A DNA stretch of 37,782 bases from Nitrospinota bacterium. Lineage in GTDB: Bacteria > UBA8248. The notes under the pieces are model-generated. The model was not told the origin of the DNA, made no database searches, and worked only from the letters and a program-made list of their open reading frames with translations. The stretch lies in the NCBI GenBank assembly GCA_026706735.1, contig JAPOYD010000003.1:1-37782 (forward strand), read 5' to 3'. Position numbers and translations under genes: made by a program. Below, piece after piece: positions 1 to 8,691 of this stretch. Every line of letters starts with the position of its first letter. Position 1 is the stretch's first letter.

Positions 1-356
1 GTCATTCCGGCGAAAGCCGGAATCCATTTGCGGGTGCGGGTGAATACACGGCGGCGTTTCATTCCCCCGCCGATGCGCGGGAACCTGGACGAAAGGCAAA
101 AGACGTAAAAATGGATTCCGTCAAACCCTCCCGCCTTGGTCGGGTCTGACACCGGAACGACGGCAAAACCTCCCACATCGAGGTTTTTCAGCAGGCCCAT
201 ACCGACTCCCTCGCATCCCGAACAGGCGCGCTCGCGCGCCGTATCGAGGGCGAAGCGGCCACAGCATCGAAAAACCCCCTTCGGAAAGTCTGCCGTTTCC
301 TTCAGTGCTTTCATTGACCGTGACCGCGGCGTCGCCGCCGGTTTCGCCGCCCCTCA
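1..356. repeat. Degraded dispersed-repeat region downstream of the first lipoprotein gene
   Basis: The window opens inside a copy of the hairpin repeat CATTCCGGCGAAAGCCGG (positions 3-20), followed near 107-119 by a partial inverted copy (aaaatggattccg). This is the paired arrangement seen intact at 18069-18283. Positions 205-250 resemble a decayed copy of the second repeat family (catcccgaacaggc... cgtatcgaggg). Positions 313-352 echo the coding sequence of the adjacent lipoprotein gene (see findings). Open frames cross this region on both strands but have no ribosome site or recognisable product, so I call no gene. Confidence 0.7.
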
Positions 357-1763
357 TCATTCGGGACTTGGCGGCGCGAAGGTGGCGACGAAGCCGCCCT
401 TCATCGTCCCGAACACGTCGAAGATGCCGCCGACCGTGTTCGCGTTCGTCCCGGTAGACTGCACCTGGCTGCGGAAGACGCCTTTGATCGAACGGCTGCT
501 GGAACTGTCCGAAAACCCGCCGCCGGCGAGGGCCAGGCCCGTCCAGGTCTGGTTGGGATAGCGATAGGGGGTGAAGCCGCCGTTTGGCTCCGTAGGCCCC
601 TGGCCGGCGAAGCCCCGGGCGCTCCGGAGGTCCGTGAGCGACACATCCATCGTGGGGCCGGCGCCGAAATTGACGGTGACCGTGGCGTCGCCGCCGATTT
701 CGTCGCCTCTGGTCAGGATTGAGCCAGCCGCGCTGTTGAAAGCGATGACCTTGCCGGTCCAGGTGGCGCTCGTTTCGCTCCCCTGGGGGGCGGGCTGCAC
801 GGCGGTTCCGGGCGCCTGGAGATAGGCTTCGGTCAGGAAGAAATCCTCGACGGTGAAGCCGTGAGAAGGGCCGAGTCTGGCGGCGGCTTCGAGCCAGTCC
901 CCCACCCACGCCTTGTGGTCCGTGCCTCTTGTTGCAGCGTCCGGCCGTATTTCGTCCGACCATATTGCGCCCACCCCCGTTGCATTACGTACTGCTGCAC
1001 TTGTAACGGCATCGTCCGAAATCGAGCCATAGCCGCCGGGCGTCGCCCTCCTGGTATGGATGTGGACCGCCAGATCGCCGGCGCCGGCGTCGGCTGGATA
1101 GGTCAGCCACAGATTGGCGATGGCGGCAGTACCGTAATACAGGGAAGTGTAGGCAAATTCCCCGGTCCCCCCGCTGACCGGGAGGGTCAGGAGCCGCCTC
1201 CCGTAGCCCACTCTCCTCCGGACCCGAACGTTCGGCCCGTTGTTCTTGGCGGCGCTGGCGCCCCCCGGCTGATAGTCCGGAAGGCCCCAGGTCCCGAACG
1301 AGTTCATGCTGACCTTCTCGTCCGTCACCGGGCTCCCCGAGGGAAACGGGATCGTGGACGGATCCGCCACCGTATACCTGTCGGTGGGCGTCGTCGGAGG
1401 TTCCTGTATCTGGGAGGGGATCTCGGCAACCGGCGGGAGGCCAGTCGGCGGGGGCGTTTCCCCGTCACCAGGCGGCGAATTCCGGGCAACCGGAGCAGCT
1501 TGCTCGGCATCCGGAGTCGGCGCAACGAGAGCCGGCGCAACCACTGCGTCCGCCTGGATTGAGGGCGCCGACCCCCCGAGAGCGGCCCCGAAGTTCGGCG
1601 CGCCCGCTCCCCCGCCCCCGCCGCCGCAGGCGGAGAGGAGCAGGGCCAATCCCGCCGCGACGGCAACCCTCGTCAGCTCACCGCGGCCGGGTGGGGGCCG
1701 GCGCACCAATCCGGCGGGGAGAGAAGCGGGAGAATCGTCTTTTTGTTTGCGAGAGTCGTGCAT
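357..1763 (-). CDS. TbpB-like surface lipoprotein (copy 1)
   Basis: 468-residue predicted outer-membrane lipoprotein. The start is the ATG at 1763, which has AAGGAGG five to six bases upstream. An in-frame GTG/ATG at 1844/1841 has no such site. A basic N-region of about 30 residues precedes a hydrophobic segment and the lipobox LLLSAC at residues 41-46, followed by six glycines and a Pro/Ala-rich linker up to about residue 145. The C-terminal half has the glycine-rich beta pattern of transferrin-binding-protein-B type barrels, for example GGDATVTVNFGAGPTMDVSL and the ending GGIFDVFGTMKGGFVATF, which matches the 'xGGxFxxxGxxxGxF' end of that family. Such lipoproteins are usually displayed on the cell surface, often as receptors. 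No TonB receptor or Slam exporter is in the window, so the ligand is unknown. Two relatives lie at 23782-26333. Confidence 0.8.
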   Translation of the reverse strand: MHDSRKQKDDSPASLPAGLVRRPPPGRGELTRVAVAAGLALLLSACGGGGGGAGAPNFGAALGGSAPSIQADAVVAPALVAPTPDAEQAAPVARNSPPGDGETPPPTGLPPVAEIPSQIQEPPTTPTDRYTVADPSTIPFPSGSPVTDEKVSMNSFGTWGLPDYQPGGASAAKNNGPNVRVRRRVGYGRRLLTLPVSGGTGEFAYTSLYYGTAAIANLWLTYPADAGAGDLAVHIHTRRATPGGYGSISDDAVTSAAVRNATGVGAIWSDEIRPDAATRGTDHKAWVGDWLEAAARLGPSHGFTVEDFFLTEAYLQAPGTAVQPAPQGSETSATWTGKVIAFNSAAGSILTRGDEIGGDATVTVNFGAGPTMDVSLTDLRSARGFAGQGPTEPNGGFTPYRYPNQTWTGLALAGGGFSDSSSSRSIKGVFRSQVQSTGTNANTVGGIFDVFGTMKGGFVATFAPPSPE

Positions 1764-2308
1764 TTCACCCTCCTTGCTCATGACGGGAGCGAAAGCATCG
1801 GCGGCGTCCGGCGTTTCCGTCACCTCCTGGGCGCGTTTCATCACGCGCGCCGGATTTTGAAAGAATGGTCAAACACAAAAAGGATAATCATAATTGAACG
1901 TATAGTCAAATTCGGGCAAATCGACCCCTCGATCCGTATTGCGGGGGGGATGAATACATGGTCACCCATGTTTGCGGCGCAGGGATCGACCTTGTGTGTC
2001 CGCCATTTTTGCCTTTGTTCGCTGAGCTGGCGGTCGGCTTCCACGACGTGTAGATCGTGAATCGTCGCCAGATCGGCCTTCGGGTGGACGATCTCCCCGG
2101 CGCGCAACTCGTCCCGGCCCGAGGCCCTGGCATGATTGTCTCCGTCAGGGTCATGCCCATGGCGCATCCTGTCTTTGATGGAGAGAACAGAGCCTGGCAT
2201 CCTGGCCGAGCAAAGAGAAGAGGAATTTGATACACTGGCCTTTTACGACCTCAGAAAAATACGTTGATACCGCTGAGTAATGCAGATTGTAGGCTTGGAG
2301 GAAAAATC
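1764..2308. other. Intergenic region with divergent start signals, no supported gene
   Basis: 545 bases between the lipoprotein start and the acyl-CoA synthetase start. It holds the lipoprotein promoter (1882-1910) and an unusually long leader of about 110 bases. The part from 1920 to 2263 is open on the minus strand in two frames, but neither frame has a good ribosome site or recognisable domain. It may be decayed coding sequence. Confidence 0.5.
1882..1910 (-). promoter_or_regulatory. Sigma-70-type promoter of lipoprotein copy 1, overlapping a TTGA/TCAA palindrome
   Basis: Reading the minus strand, TTGACT (1910-1905), a 17-base spacer and TATCCT (1887-1882) make a good housekeeping promoter. 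The -35 box is one arm of the 16-base imperfect palindrome TTGACTATACGTTCAA (1895-1910), so a protein binding it would block the promoter. This is inferred from sequence alone. Confidence 0.55.
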
Positions 2309-4204
2309 ATGGGTTATGCAGAAGTTTACGGTCGCTCCCTCTCGGATGCGGAAGCCTTCTGGGCGGAAGCGGCGGAAGAAATCCACTGGTACAAGAAGTG
2401 GGACAAGGTGCTTGACGACTCGAACCCGCCCTTTTACCGCTGGTTCACGGGGGGCGAGGTCAACACCTGCTACAACGTGGTCGATCGGCACGTCGAGGAG
2501 GGGCGCGGGGATCAACTCGCGCTGATCTATGACACGCCCATCACGGGGGCGCCCACCCAGAAGATTACTTACAGCGAATTGCAGCACAAGGTGGCGCATT
2601 TCGCGGGCGCTCTCAAGGCCCAGGGGGTGGAAAAGGGCGACCGCGTCATCATCTATATGCCGATGGTGCCCGAAGCCGCCATCGCCATGCTGGCCTGCGC
2701 GCGCATCGGCGCGGTGCACTCGGTCGTTTTCGGCGGCTTCGCGCCGAACGAACTGGCCACGCGAATCGAGGACGCGAAACCAAAACTCATGATATCCGCC
2801 TCGTGCGGCGTCGAACCCTCGGGCGTCATCGCCTACAAGCCCCTGCTCGATCAGGCGATCGACATATCCAGCGTGAAGCCTGAAAAGTGCATCATCATGC
2901 AGCGCTCCCAGGTCGAGGCGGAACTCATCGAGGGCAGAGACATCGAGTGGAGCGAATCACTGGAAGGCGTAACGCCGGCGGACTGCGTTCCCCTCGCCGC
3001 CACGGACCCCCTGTATATCCTCTATACCTCGGGCACGACGGGCGAGCCCAAGGGGGTGGTGCGGGACAACGGCGGCCACCTGGTGGCGCTCAAGTGGTCG
3101 ATGAACAACGTGTACGACGTGTCGCCGGGTGAGGTGTTCTGGGCCGCGTCCGACGTCGGCTGGGTGGTGGGGCATTCCTATATTGTATATGCGCCGCTGG
3201 TTCACGGTTGTACCACCATCCTCTTCGAGGGCAAGCCCGTGGGCACGCCCGATGCGGGCGTTTTCTGGCGCATCATCTCAGAGCACGGGGTGGAGGTTTT
3301 CTTCACCGCGCCAACGGCGTTCCGCGCCATCAAGCGAGACGATCCGGACGCCGATCTCATGAAGAAGTACGACCTCAGTCATTTCCGGATTCTTTTCCTG
3401 GCCGGGGAGCGCTCCGACCCGGACACGATCCAGTGGGCAGAGGAGCATCTCAAGGTTCCCGTCATCGACCATTACTGGCAGACGGAGACCGGCTGGCCGA
3501 TGCTGGCGAACCCGATGGGCATCGAGAACATGCCCGTCAAATACGGTTCTCCCTCGAAGCCGGTGCCCGGCTTTGACTTCAAGGTCTTGGACAGCGAGTG
3601 CCGTGAACTGGGCGCGGGCGAGATGGGCGCTCTGTGCGTCAAGCTGCCCCTGCCGCCCGGATGCCTGCCGACCCTCTGGAACGCGGACGACCGCTACGTC
3701 GACTCCTATCTGAGCGAATATCCGGGCTTCTACAAGACGGGCGATGCCGGATACATGGACGAGGAGGACTACGTCTATGTGATGTCGAGGACGGACGACA
3801 TCATCAACGTGGCGGGCCACAGGCTCTCCACGGGCGGTATGGAAGAGGTTTTATCGGCCCATCCCGACGTGGCCGAGTGCGCCGTCATCGGCGTGAAGGA
3901 CCAGCTCAAGGGCCAGCTCCCGCTCGGTTTCTTGGTGCTCAAGGCGGGCGTCGAAAAAGGAAACGAGGAAATCGTCAGCGAGGTGGTGCAACTCGTTCGC
4001 CAGCAAATCGGCGCGGTGGCCTCGTTCCGCCAGGCGACAGTGGTGAAGCGCCTGCCCAAGACGCGCTCGGGCAAGATTCTCAGGGGAACGATGGCGTGCA
4101 TCGCCGATGGCGAGGAATACAGGATGCCGGCCACCATCGACGATCCGGCCATCCTGCCCGAGATCACAGAAGCGCTCGCCGGGCTGGGCTATCCCCCCGC
4201 TTAA
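2309..4204 (+). CDS. prpE: Propionyl-CoA synthetase (AMP-forming acyl-CoA synthetase)
   Basis: 631-residue AMP-forming acyl-CoA ligase that converts a short acid (propionate, possibly acetate) plus ATP and CoA to acyl-CoA, AMP and pyrophosphate in the cytoplasm. The ATG at 2309 is chosen because GGAGG lies about eight bases upstream; an in-frame ATG at 2264 lacks a site. The P-loop YTSGTTGEPKGVV (residues 239-251) is followed by RDNGGH, a signature of propionyl-CoA synthetases. The hinge motif SRTDDIINVAGHRLSTGGMEE and the C-terminal PKTRSGKILRG, with the acetylatable catalytic lysine near residue 589, are intact. Length fits the family (about 630). Acetyl-CoA synthetase is the alternative, but the RDNGGH and LSTG signatures favour the propionyl enzyme. 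It stands alone on the plus strand, 166 bases before a transporter gene. Confidence 0.85.
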   Translation: MGYAEVYGRSLSDAEAFWAEAAEEIHWYKKWDKVLDDSNPPFYRWFTGGEVNTCYNVVDRHVEEGRGDQLALIYDTPITGAPTQKITYSELQHKVAHFAGALKAQGVEKGDRVIIYMPMVPEAAIAMLACARIGAVHSVVFGGFAPNELATRIEDAKPKLMISASCGVEPSGVIAYKPLLDQAIDISSVKPEKCIIMQRSQVEAELIEGRDIEWSESLEGVTPADCVPLAATDPLYILYTSGTTGEPKGVVRDNGGHLVALKWSMNNVYDVSPGEVFWAASDVGWVVGHSYIVYAPLVHGCTTILFEGKPVGTPDAGVFWRIISEHGVEVFFTAPTAFRAIKRDDPDADLMKKYDLSHFRILFLAGERSDPDTIQWAEEHLKVPVIDHYWQTETGWPMLANPMGIENMPVKYGSPSKPVPGFDFKVLDSECRELGAGEMGALCVKLPLPPGCLPTLWNADDRYVDSYLSEYPGFYKTGDAGYMDEEDYVYVMSRTDDIINVAGHRLSTGGMEEVLSAHPDVAECAVIGVKDQLKGQLPLGFLVLKAGVEKGNEEIVSEVVQLVRQQIGAVASFRQATVVKRLPKTRSGKILRGTMACIADGEEYRMPATIDDPAILPEITEALAGLGYPPA

Positions 4205-4370
4205 ACGGGAGCGAGAGGTTTCTCCCGCCCGCATGCGCGGCCCATCGGAACCGGCCCCGGGTGATTCTCCGGTTTTCGCGATCAAGATGAGCGGATTGCG
4301 AGTCTGAGCCCGCACCGGCGGCTATATCGTATGACAGCGCCGCTCTGATTGTTCCATTTATGGGGTCGTT

Positions 4371-5267
4371 TTGCTTAAATCCTTAGACCCGAACCTCCTG
4401 TCGTTCATCGCGGCGTTCTTCGTCGCCATCTCTCAGGTATTCTACCGAAAGGCGCTGATCCATATCGGACCTGCGATTGCGGCCATCGCGATGAACGTCC
4501 TCTCCGCGATGCTGGCGAGCGTACTCTACCTCGCATGGGACGAGAGCGTTACATGGCACTTAAAGGGCGTCATGTGGTACATGCTCATCGGCCTGTTCGG
4601 GAGTTCGGTCGGGCGGTACATGATTTTCGGCTCGATGCGCCTGATCGGCCTGGCGCGGACGCAGATTATGGTGCAGTCGGTCCTGGTGTGGTCGGCGCTC
4701 ATGGGGGTGTTCATACTGGGTGAGCGGTTCTCCGCGGGCGTAGCCGTCGGTACGCTGGCCATCATGATCGGGGCCATTCTTCTCGTCTATAAGAGAGAGT
4801 CCTCCAAAAGAGAACCGGGAGAGAAGGACGTGGCGCTGGTCTATTTTCTCGTGCCGGTCATCGCTTCTTTCCTGTTTTCCCTTACGTTTGTTTTCAGAAA
4901 ATACGCCCTCCTCCTCATACCTTCTGAATCTTTGGGGATTGCGATTTCCACCGCCACTGCGTCGGCCCTGCTCCTTCTCGCCATGCCGTTCACGAAAGAA
5001 GAGGGAGGGATGAAAGGCTGGAGCCTCAGAGGACTGGTGACGATAGCCAGCGGGGTCGTCGCGAATATAATAGCCGCCCTCTGTTTCTGGACGGCGTTTC
5101 GGGAGGGGGAGGTGGTGCAGGTGATACCCATCAACCGACTCTCCGTCTTGTGGGTCATCGTCTTCTCCTGGTTTTTTCTGAAAAAACAGGAGAGCGTCAC
5201 GCTACGGATCGTGATTGGCGGCATCTTGTCCGTAGTGGGCGCGTTCGCGATTGCGTGGGGCAAATAA
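4371..5267 (+). CDS. EamA/DMT-family membrane transporter
   Basis: 298-residue inner-membrane protein with about ten hydrophobic segments arranged as two EamA repeats. One repeat begins with LLSFIAAFFVAISQVFYRKA and the second follows a charged loop (KRESSKREPGEKD) near residue 145. The family exports or exchanges metabolites such as amino acids, nucleotides or sugars; the substrate cannot be read from sequence. The start is a TTG at 4371 with only a weak G-rich site; the next in-frame Met (about residue 42) would remove the first helix, so TTG is preferred. It converges with the HD gene, leaving 32 bases between stops. No terminator with a clear U-tract is visible between them. Confidence 0.8.
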   Translation: MLKSLDPNLLSFIAAFFVAISQVFYRKALIHIGPAIAAIAMNVLSAMLASVLYLAWDESVTWHLKGVMWYMLIGLFGSSVGRYMIFGSMRLIGLARTQIMVQSVLVWSALMGVFILGERFSAGVAVGTLAIMIGAILLVYKRESSKREPGEKDVALVYFLVPVIASFLFSLTFVFRKYALLLIPSESLGIAISTATASALLLLAMPFTKEEGGMKGWSLRGLVTIASGVVANIIAALCFWTAFREGEVVQVIPINRLSVLWVIVFSWFFLKKQESVTLRIVIGGILSVVGAFAIAWGK

Positions 5268-5299
5268 TAGGGAATTTCTAAAAACGGGGGTGTTCGCTC

Positions 5300-5908
5300 C
5301 TATTTTTCCACCCATTTGGCGGAGAAGGGAACCTCCCCGCCCAGGACGATACCCGCGTCCGAATCCGCCCAGTCGGCGTAGAAAAGCAGCGCGGCCTCAT
5401 AGCTCTTGGAGCGCGTATTGCTCGTGCGCGTGTGGGTGATGACCAGATGCGCCAGTTCAGTGGCCTTGGGCAATTGTTTCTCCCAGATTTTGTGCGCCCC
5501 GTAGACGGCGTGCTGGATTTTCTCGCCGAACTCGGTGATTTTCCCGGGCGGCACGCTGGTGCCCGTGGGAGGGCCGTCGGGGTCGGGTGCGGATTCGAGT
5601 GGTTTCGAGATGTCGTGCAGGATGCACGAGGCGATGAGCAGGTCGCGGTCGACCTGGATCCCGTGGAGTCTTTCGGCGATGTCGGCCATGGCGAGCGCCA
5701 TCTGGGTTACGCCCTGAACGTGGCCGATGAGCGTCATGTGCTTTTCTTCTTTCAGGTTTTTGGGAATGTCCTCGAGACGCTCCCAGTCGGTCTCGCGGGC
5801 CAAGTCGAGCCAGATGTCGATTACGCCCTCGCGCAACTTGGGGTCTTCGATTTGCTCTACCTCGGGGAAGAGTGCGCGAATCTCGTCCGCGCTCGTCTGA
5901 ATCGCCAT
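5300..5908 (-). CDS. HD-domain metal-dependent phosphohydrolase-like protein
   Basis: 202-residue soluble protein. The HD signature is visible: H63 in GHVQGV, H98-D99 in LLIASCILHDISKP, then H133 and H154 (HLVITHT). These residues normally bind one or two metal ions in phosphohydrolases of nucleotides or related compounds. The ATG at 5908 follows GGAG by about nine bases. It lies 24 bases after the DUF4387 gene and is the last gene of the minus-strand set 8487-5300, so it is probably co-transcribed. Small HD proteins often sit beside AtuA-type genes with no proven role. The substrate is unknown and no regulatory or GGDEF partner domain is present. Confidence 0.75.
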   Translation of the reverse strand: MAIQTSADEIRALFPEVEQIEDPKLREGVIDIWLDLARETDWERLEDIPKNLKEEKHMTLIGHVQGVTQMALAMADIAERLHGIQVDRDLLIASCILHDISKPLESAPDPDGPPTGTSVPPGKITEFGEKIQHAVYGAHKIWEKQLPKATELAHLVITHTRTSNTRSKSYEAALLFYADWADSDAGIVLGGEVPFSAKWVEK

Positions 5909-5932
5909 GTTCTTTACTCCGCGCGGTCTTTC

Positions 5933-6247
5933 TTAGGCGTCCGGGACTTCGAGGCCGACCAGGGGCCCGAACTGCTGGCCGCCGTAGCAGTCGCCGTCTT
6001 CGAGATCGCACGAAAATACGGGGCGGGGAATGGAGATTTTAATCGCGCGCGCGGCGTCGTGGTGCACGAGCAGCACCTTCTCCTCCGCCAGATTGTAGAG
6101 GCGGCAGAACACCTCTTTGGTGAGGACGTTCGATGCCACCACGCGCCGGTAGGTGTCCTCCTCATCGAACATGACGTCGAACGTGAGGTTGAAAGGCCCT
6201 GCGTTTTTCGAGCGAATCAGCTTTGCGAGTTCCCCGAGCGTGGCCAT
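5933..6247 (-). CDS. DUF4387 family protein
   Basis: 104-residue protein read from the ATG at 6247, which shares its A with the TGA stop of the upstream AtuA-like gene (TGATG overlap), a sign of translational coupling. It has the features of the DUF4387 family: ATLGELAKLIRSKNAGPF near the start, a central FDEEDTYRRV segment and a C-terminal PRPVFSCDLEDGDCYGGQQ. Family members are about 100-110 residues and are nearly always next to an AtuA/DUF1446 protein, as here, so the two probably form one complex or enzyme. Catalytic function is not established for this partner. No signal peptide or membrane segment is seen. Confidence 0.85.
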   Translation of the reverse strand: MATLGELAKLIRSKNAGPFNLTFDVMFDEEDTYRRVVASNVLTKEVFCRLYNLAEEKVLLVHHDAARAIKISIPRPVFSCDLEDGDCYGGQQFGPLVGLEVPDA

Positions 6248-7635
6248 CAGTTCGCCACCTCCATCGTCTCGGTCGGGAACATCTCGTAGGGGTCGTCCGG
6301 GTAGACGACGTGGTTCAGGTTGAAGCGATAGACGGGGCCTTTTTCGAGTTCCGCCGGCGTGAAGGGAAACGCCAGCGTCGAAATGAGACCGCCCCACTCG
6401 GGAATGGGGTAGTGAAGCGCGAAATGGGCCAGGGTGGCCGCCATCGTGTTGGCGGAGACCTGATCTTCCGCCGTCACCTCGAAGAGGACGCCCGCCTCGT
6501 GCGGAATCCGGCCCGCCTCTGGTTCGAGCGCGCCCATCACGGCGTCGCGCCCGAACACGCGGATGGTGAGTTGATATGCGGGCGGCGCTTCTCGGTCGGG
6601 GAAGATTTCCTGAACGCGCGTCTCGAAGCCCTCCCTGATGCCGTTGAGCCAGGAGTCGAGTTGCTTCAAAATCATGGGGTCGCGCACCCCGCCTATGATC
6701 ACCGACTGGTAGCCGACGAGTTCGGCCCCCTCGAGCTTGATGGAATAACGCTCCGCCGTATGGAATTCGGAACCCGCCACGCGAACGGCGCGCTCGCTTT
6801 CCGCCGCATAAGCCGAGCGGCTCGTATCGAGGACGCCCGCGGGTTCGGTGATGCGGTAAGGGTCGGTGTTTTCGTAGAGGGTGTGGGAGGCCACGCTCTG
6901 CGGGGTGCAGTACATCTGCGGGTTGAGCGGCTCGACCACGAAATGATCGTCGCGGATCCAGGCGAAACAGCCGTCCGGCCGCGTCCGGTGCACGGCGCAG
7001 GCTGCGCCGCATTCGAGAATCTTCGCCGCATGCCAGGCGAGGCCTCGGTCCGCGCCCATCCGAACGGGGTGGCAGGCGAAGACGGAGGTGTCGGAAGCCC
7101 TGCCGGTCAGCACCACGTCCGCTCCCTCGTCGAGCGCCCGGGCGATGGGTTCATCTCCCATCATGCCGACGATGTGCGCGCTTTTTTCGATTATCTCCTC
7201 ATCGAGCGGGGGCGCCGGGTCGAGCGCCTGGATGCGGCCCTCTTTGAATCTTTTCTTGAGATAGGCCTTTTCCTGTTCACCGCGAACCAGGGCGAGGCGG
7301 AAGCTCATGCCCTCCTCGCGGGCGATTTCGAGACAAATGTCGCACGCCCACTCCAGCCCTGCGTCGCCGCCCGCCGTGCCGCATGAACCCACGATCATGG
7401 GGACGCCCAGGCTTTCGCGCCCCTGCAGCATGAGTTTCAGGTCACGCTTGGTCGCCGAGCGGGAGAAGTTCGGTTTACCCGCGCCGAGAAAGGCGGGCCC
7501 GTTGTCCGTCGAACCCCCGTCACATGCGATGACGTGGGGCTTCATGGACAACCCGCGCTCGAAGGAACTCTCGGGGAAACCGGAGCCGATGACGCCGCAA
7601 GGCGATAGTACGCGCGCTTCCAAAATAGGGTTCAC
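6247..7635 (-). CDS. AtuA-like (DUF1446) acyclic terpene utilisation family protein
   Basis: 462-residue cytoplasmic protein. The N-terminus carries family motifs: SPCGVIGSGFPESSF, then VIACDGGSTDNGPAFLG around residues 34-50, and later MIVGSCGTAGGDAGL and DVVLTGRASDTSVFA. AtuA is required for citronellol/geranyl-type terpene degradation in Pseudomonas, but its reaction is not settled and the wider family is found with many acids. The predicted start is a GTG at 7635 without a strong ribosome site. The conserved motifs begin at once, so the true start must be close. It overlaps DUF4387 by one base. The neighbouring isomerase-like enzyme, acyl-CoA dehydrogenase and CoA ligases suggest a carboxylic-acid catabolic role. 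Confidence 0.82.
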   Translation of the reverse strand: MNPILEARVLSPCGVIGSGFPESSFERGLSMKPHVIACDGGSTDNGPAFLGAGKPNFSRSATKRDLKLMLQGRESLGVPMIVGSCGTAGGDAGLEWACDICLEIAREEGMSFRLALVRGEQEKAYLKKRFKEGRIQALDPAPPLDEEIIEKSAHIVGMMGDEPIARALDEGADVVLTGRASDTSVFACHPVRMGADRGLAWHAAKILECGAACAVHRTRPDGCFAWIRDDHFVVEPLNPQMYCTPQSVASHTLYENTDPYRITEPAGVLDTSRSAYAAESERAVRVAGSEFHTAERYSIKLEGAELVGYQSVIIGGVRDPMILKQLDSWLNGIREGFETRVQEIFPDREAPPAYQLTIRVFGRDAVMGALEPEAGRIPHEAGVLFEVTAEDQVSANTMAATLAHFALHYPIPEWGGLISTLAFPFTPAELEKGPVYRFNLNHVVYPDDPYEMFPTETMEVAN

Positions 7636-7785
7636 TCCATTCAGTTAAGGTTCGTCCGGATCCTGCTCCTGAAGCACTCCCCGAGGCCGGCTCGGTGCCG
7701 GATGCTTTTTTGCCGATATAGCGGATGCGCATCCTACACCGATTTTCGCAGGAGAGAAAGACAAAGACGCATTCGGGGCGAGGCG

Positions 7786-8487
7786 CTATTCTCCCTTCAA
7801 TTTTCGGCGCACCGCCAGGAGAGCGGCCAGGTTGCTCGTCATCACGGGCAGGTCGGGGTAGCGGGCCTGAATCTCGGGCAGGGCGTCGACGGCGGGCAGG
7901 TTCGTGCAGGAGATGAAAAGACAGTCCGCCTTTTTCAGGTGTTGAGGGTAAAGCCTCTCTTCCGCAAACGCGAGAATTTTATTTCCCTGCGTGTTGCCGA
8001 TCTCGATGTTGTCCGTAATCCCCATACCGTCTATCGAGAGAACCTCCATGCCGTCTTCCTCGAGAGATGCGCGTATGGGCCCGTTCAGTTCATCGACGTA
8101 GGGCGTGAGCACCACGAGTTTTGTTGCATTCATTTCGGCGAATTCACGCGCGAGCGACGAGAGAATCGTGGCTGTCTCCGCACCCGTCTGCTCCTCGATT
8201 TGCGCCTTTATCTTCTTGTCGTGCGCCTGTCCGAAGAGCGCGCCGCCCGACGTGCAGCCGAAAACGCAGAAATGCGGCTCCACCGTCTTGAGCATCCGGT
8301 TCGCCTCGGGCAGGGATTCTTCGAGCATGCGGATTTCGGCCTGTTTCGTCGTCTCGTCCAGGAACATGCGCGAGGTGGCGACGTAGACATCTTCGGGCAG
8401 GTTCTTGTGAAAATCGCGCTCCATCGTGGCGTTCGAGGAGGGAACCAGAAGGCCGACGCGAAACTGGGCGTCATTTGTCCTGTTCAT
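7786..8487 (-). CDS. Maleate isomerase / Asp-Glu racemase superfamily enzyme
   Basis: 233-residue cytoplasmic enzyme of the cofactor-independent Asp/Glu racemase fold, closest in pattern to maleate cis-trans isomerases and arylmalonate decarboxylases. The N-terminus has FRVGLLVPSSNATMERDF, the substrate-binding 'PSSN' loop. The two catalytic cysteines are in place: C78 in FGCTSGG and C194 in FISCTNLPAVD, matching the spacing known for maleate isomerase (about 76 and 194). Having both favours isomerase or racemase chemistry over single-Cys decarboxylases. The ATG at 8487 has AGGAG eight bases upstream; the frame stays open to 8595 without a better site. It probably acts on a dicarboxylate or hydroxy acid feeding the adjacent acyl-CoA pathway. 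Confidence 0.8.
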   Translation of the reverse strand: MNRTNDAQFRVGLLVPSSNATMERDFHKNLPEDVYVATSRMFLDETTKQAEIRMLEESLPEANRMLKTVEPHFCVFGCTSGGALFGQAHDKKIKAQIEEQTGAETATILSSLAREFAEMNATKLVVLTPYVDELNGPIRASLEEDGMEVLSIDGMGITDNIEIGNTQGNKILAFAEERLYPQHLKKADCLFISCTNLPAVDALPEIQARYPDLPVMTSNLAALLAVRRKLKGE

Positions 8488-8691
8488 CGCAGACTCCTGA
8501 GCGAATGGTGGGTTCAGGGATTGTAGAGCAATTTTAAGGATGTCCAAAGCGCCTTCACGCCCGCCGCTTGGAATGGTTTTAGCAGTGTGCGCCATCGCCT
8601 CGCCTCGAAACCAAAGGTGATGTAAAACTTGGGGTCAAAGCGTTTCAAACATTTGTGATGATTTCTCTGTATTGAATTAGAAGGAATTTTC

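Noticed and set aside
121..963. 280-codon minus-strand open frame overlapping lipoprotein copy 1
   Set aside because: It is a shadow of the real gene in a GC-rich sequence: Arg/Gly/Pro-rich, no ribosome site, no domain.
1841..2235. Overlapping minus-strand frames upstream of the first lipoprotein gene
   Set aside because: Neither frame has a ribosome site or family pattern, and both cover the lipoprotein promoter.
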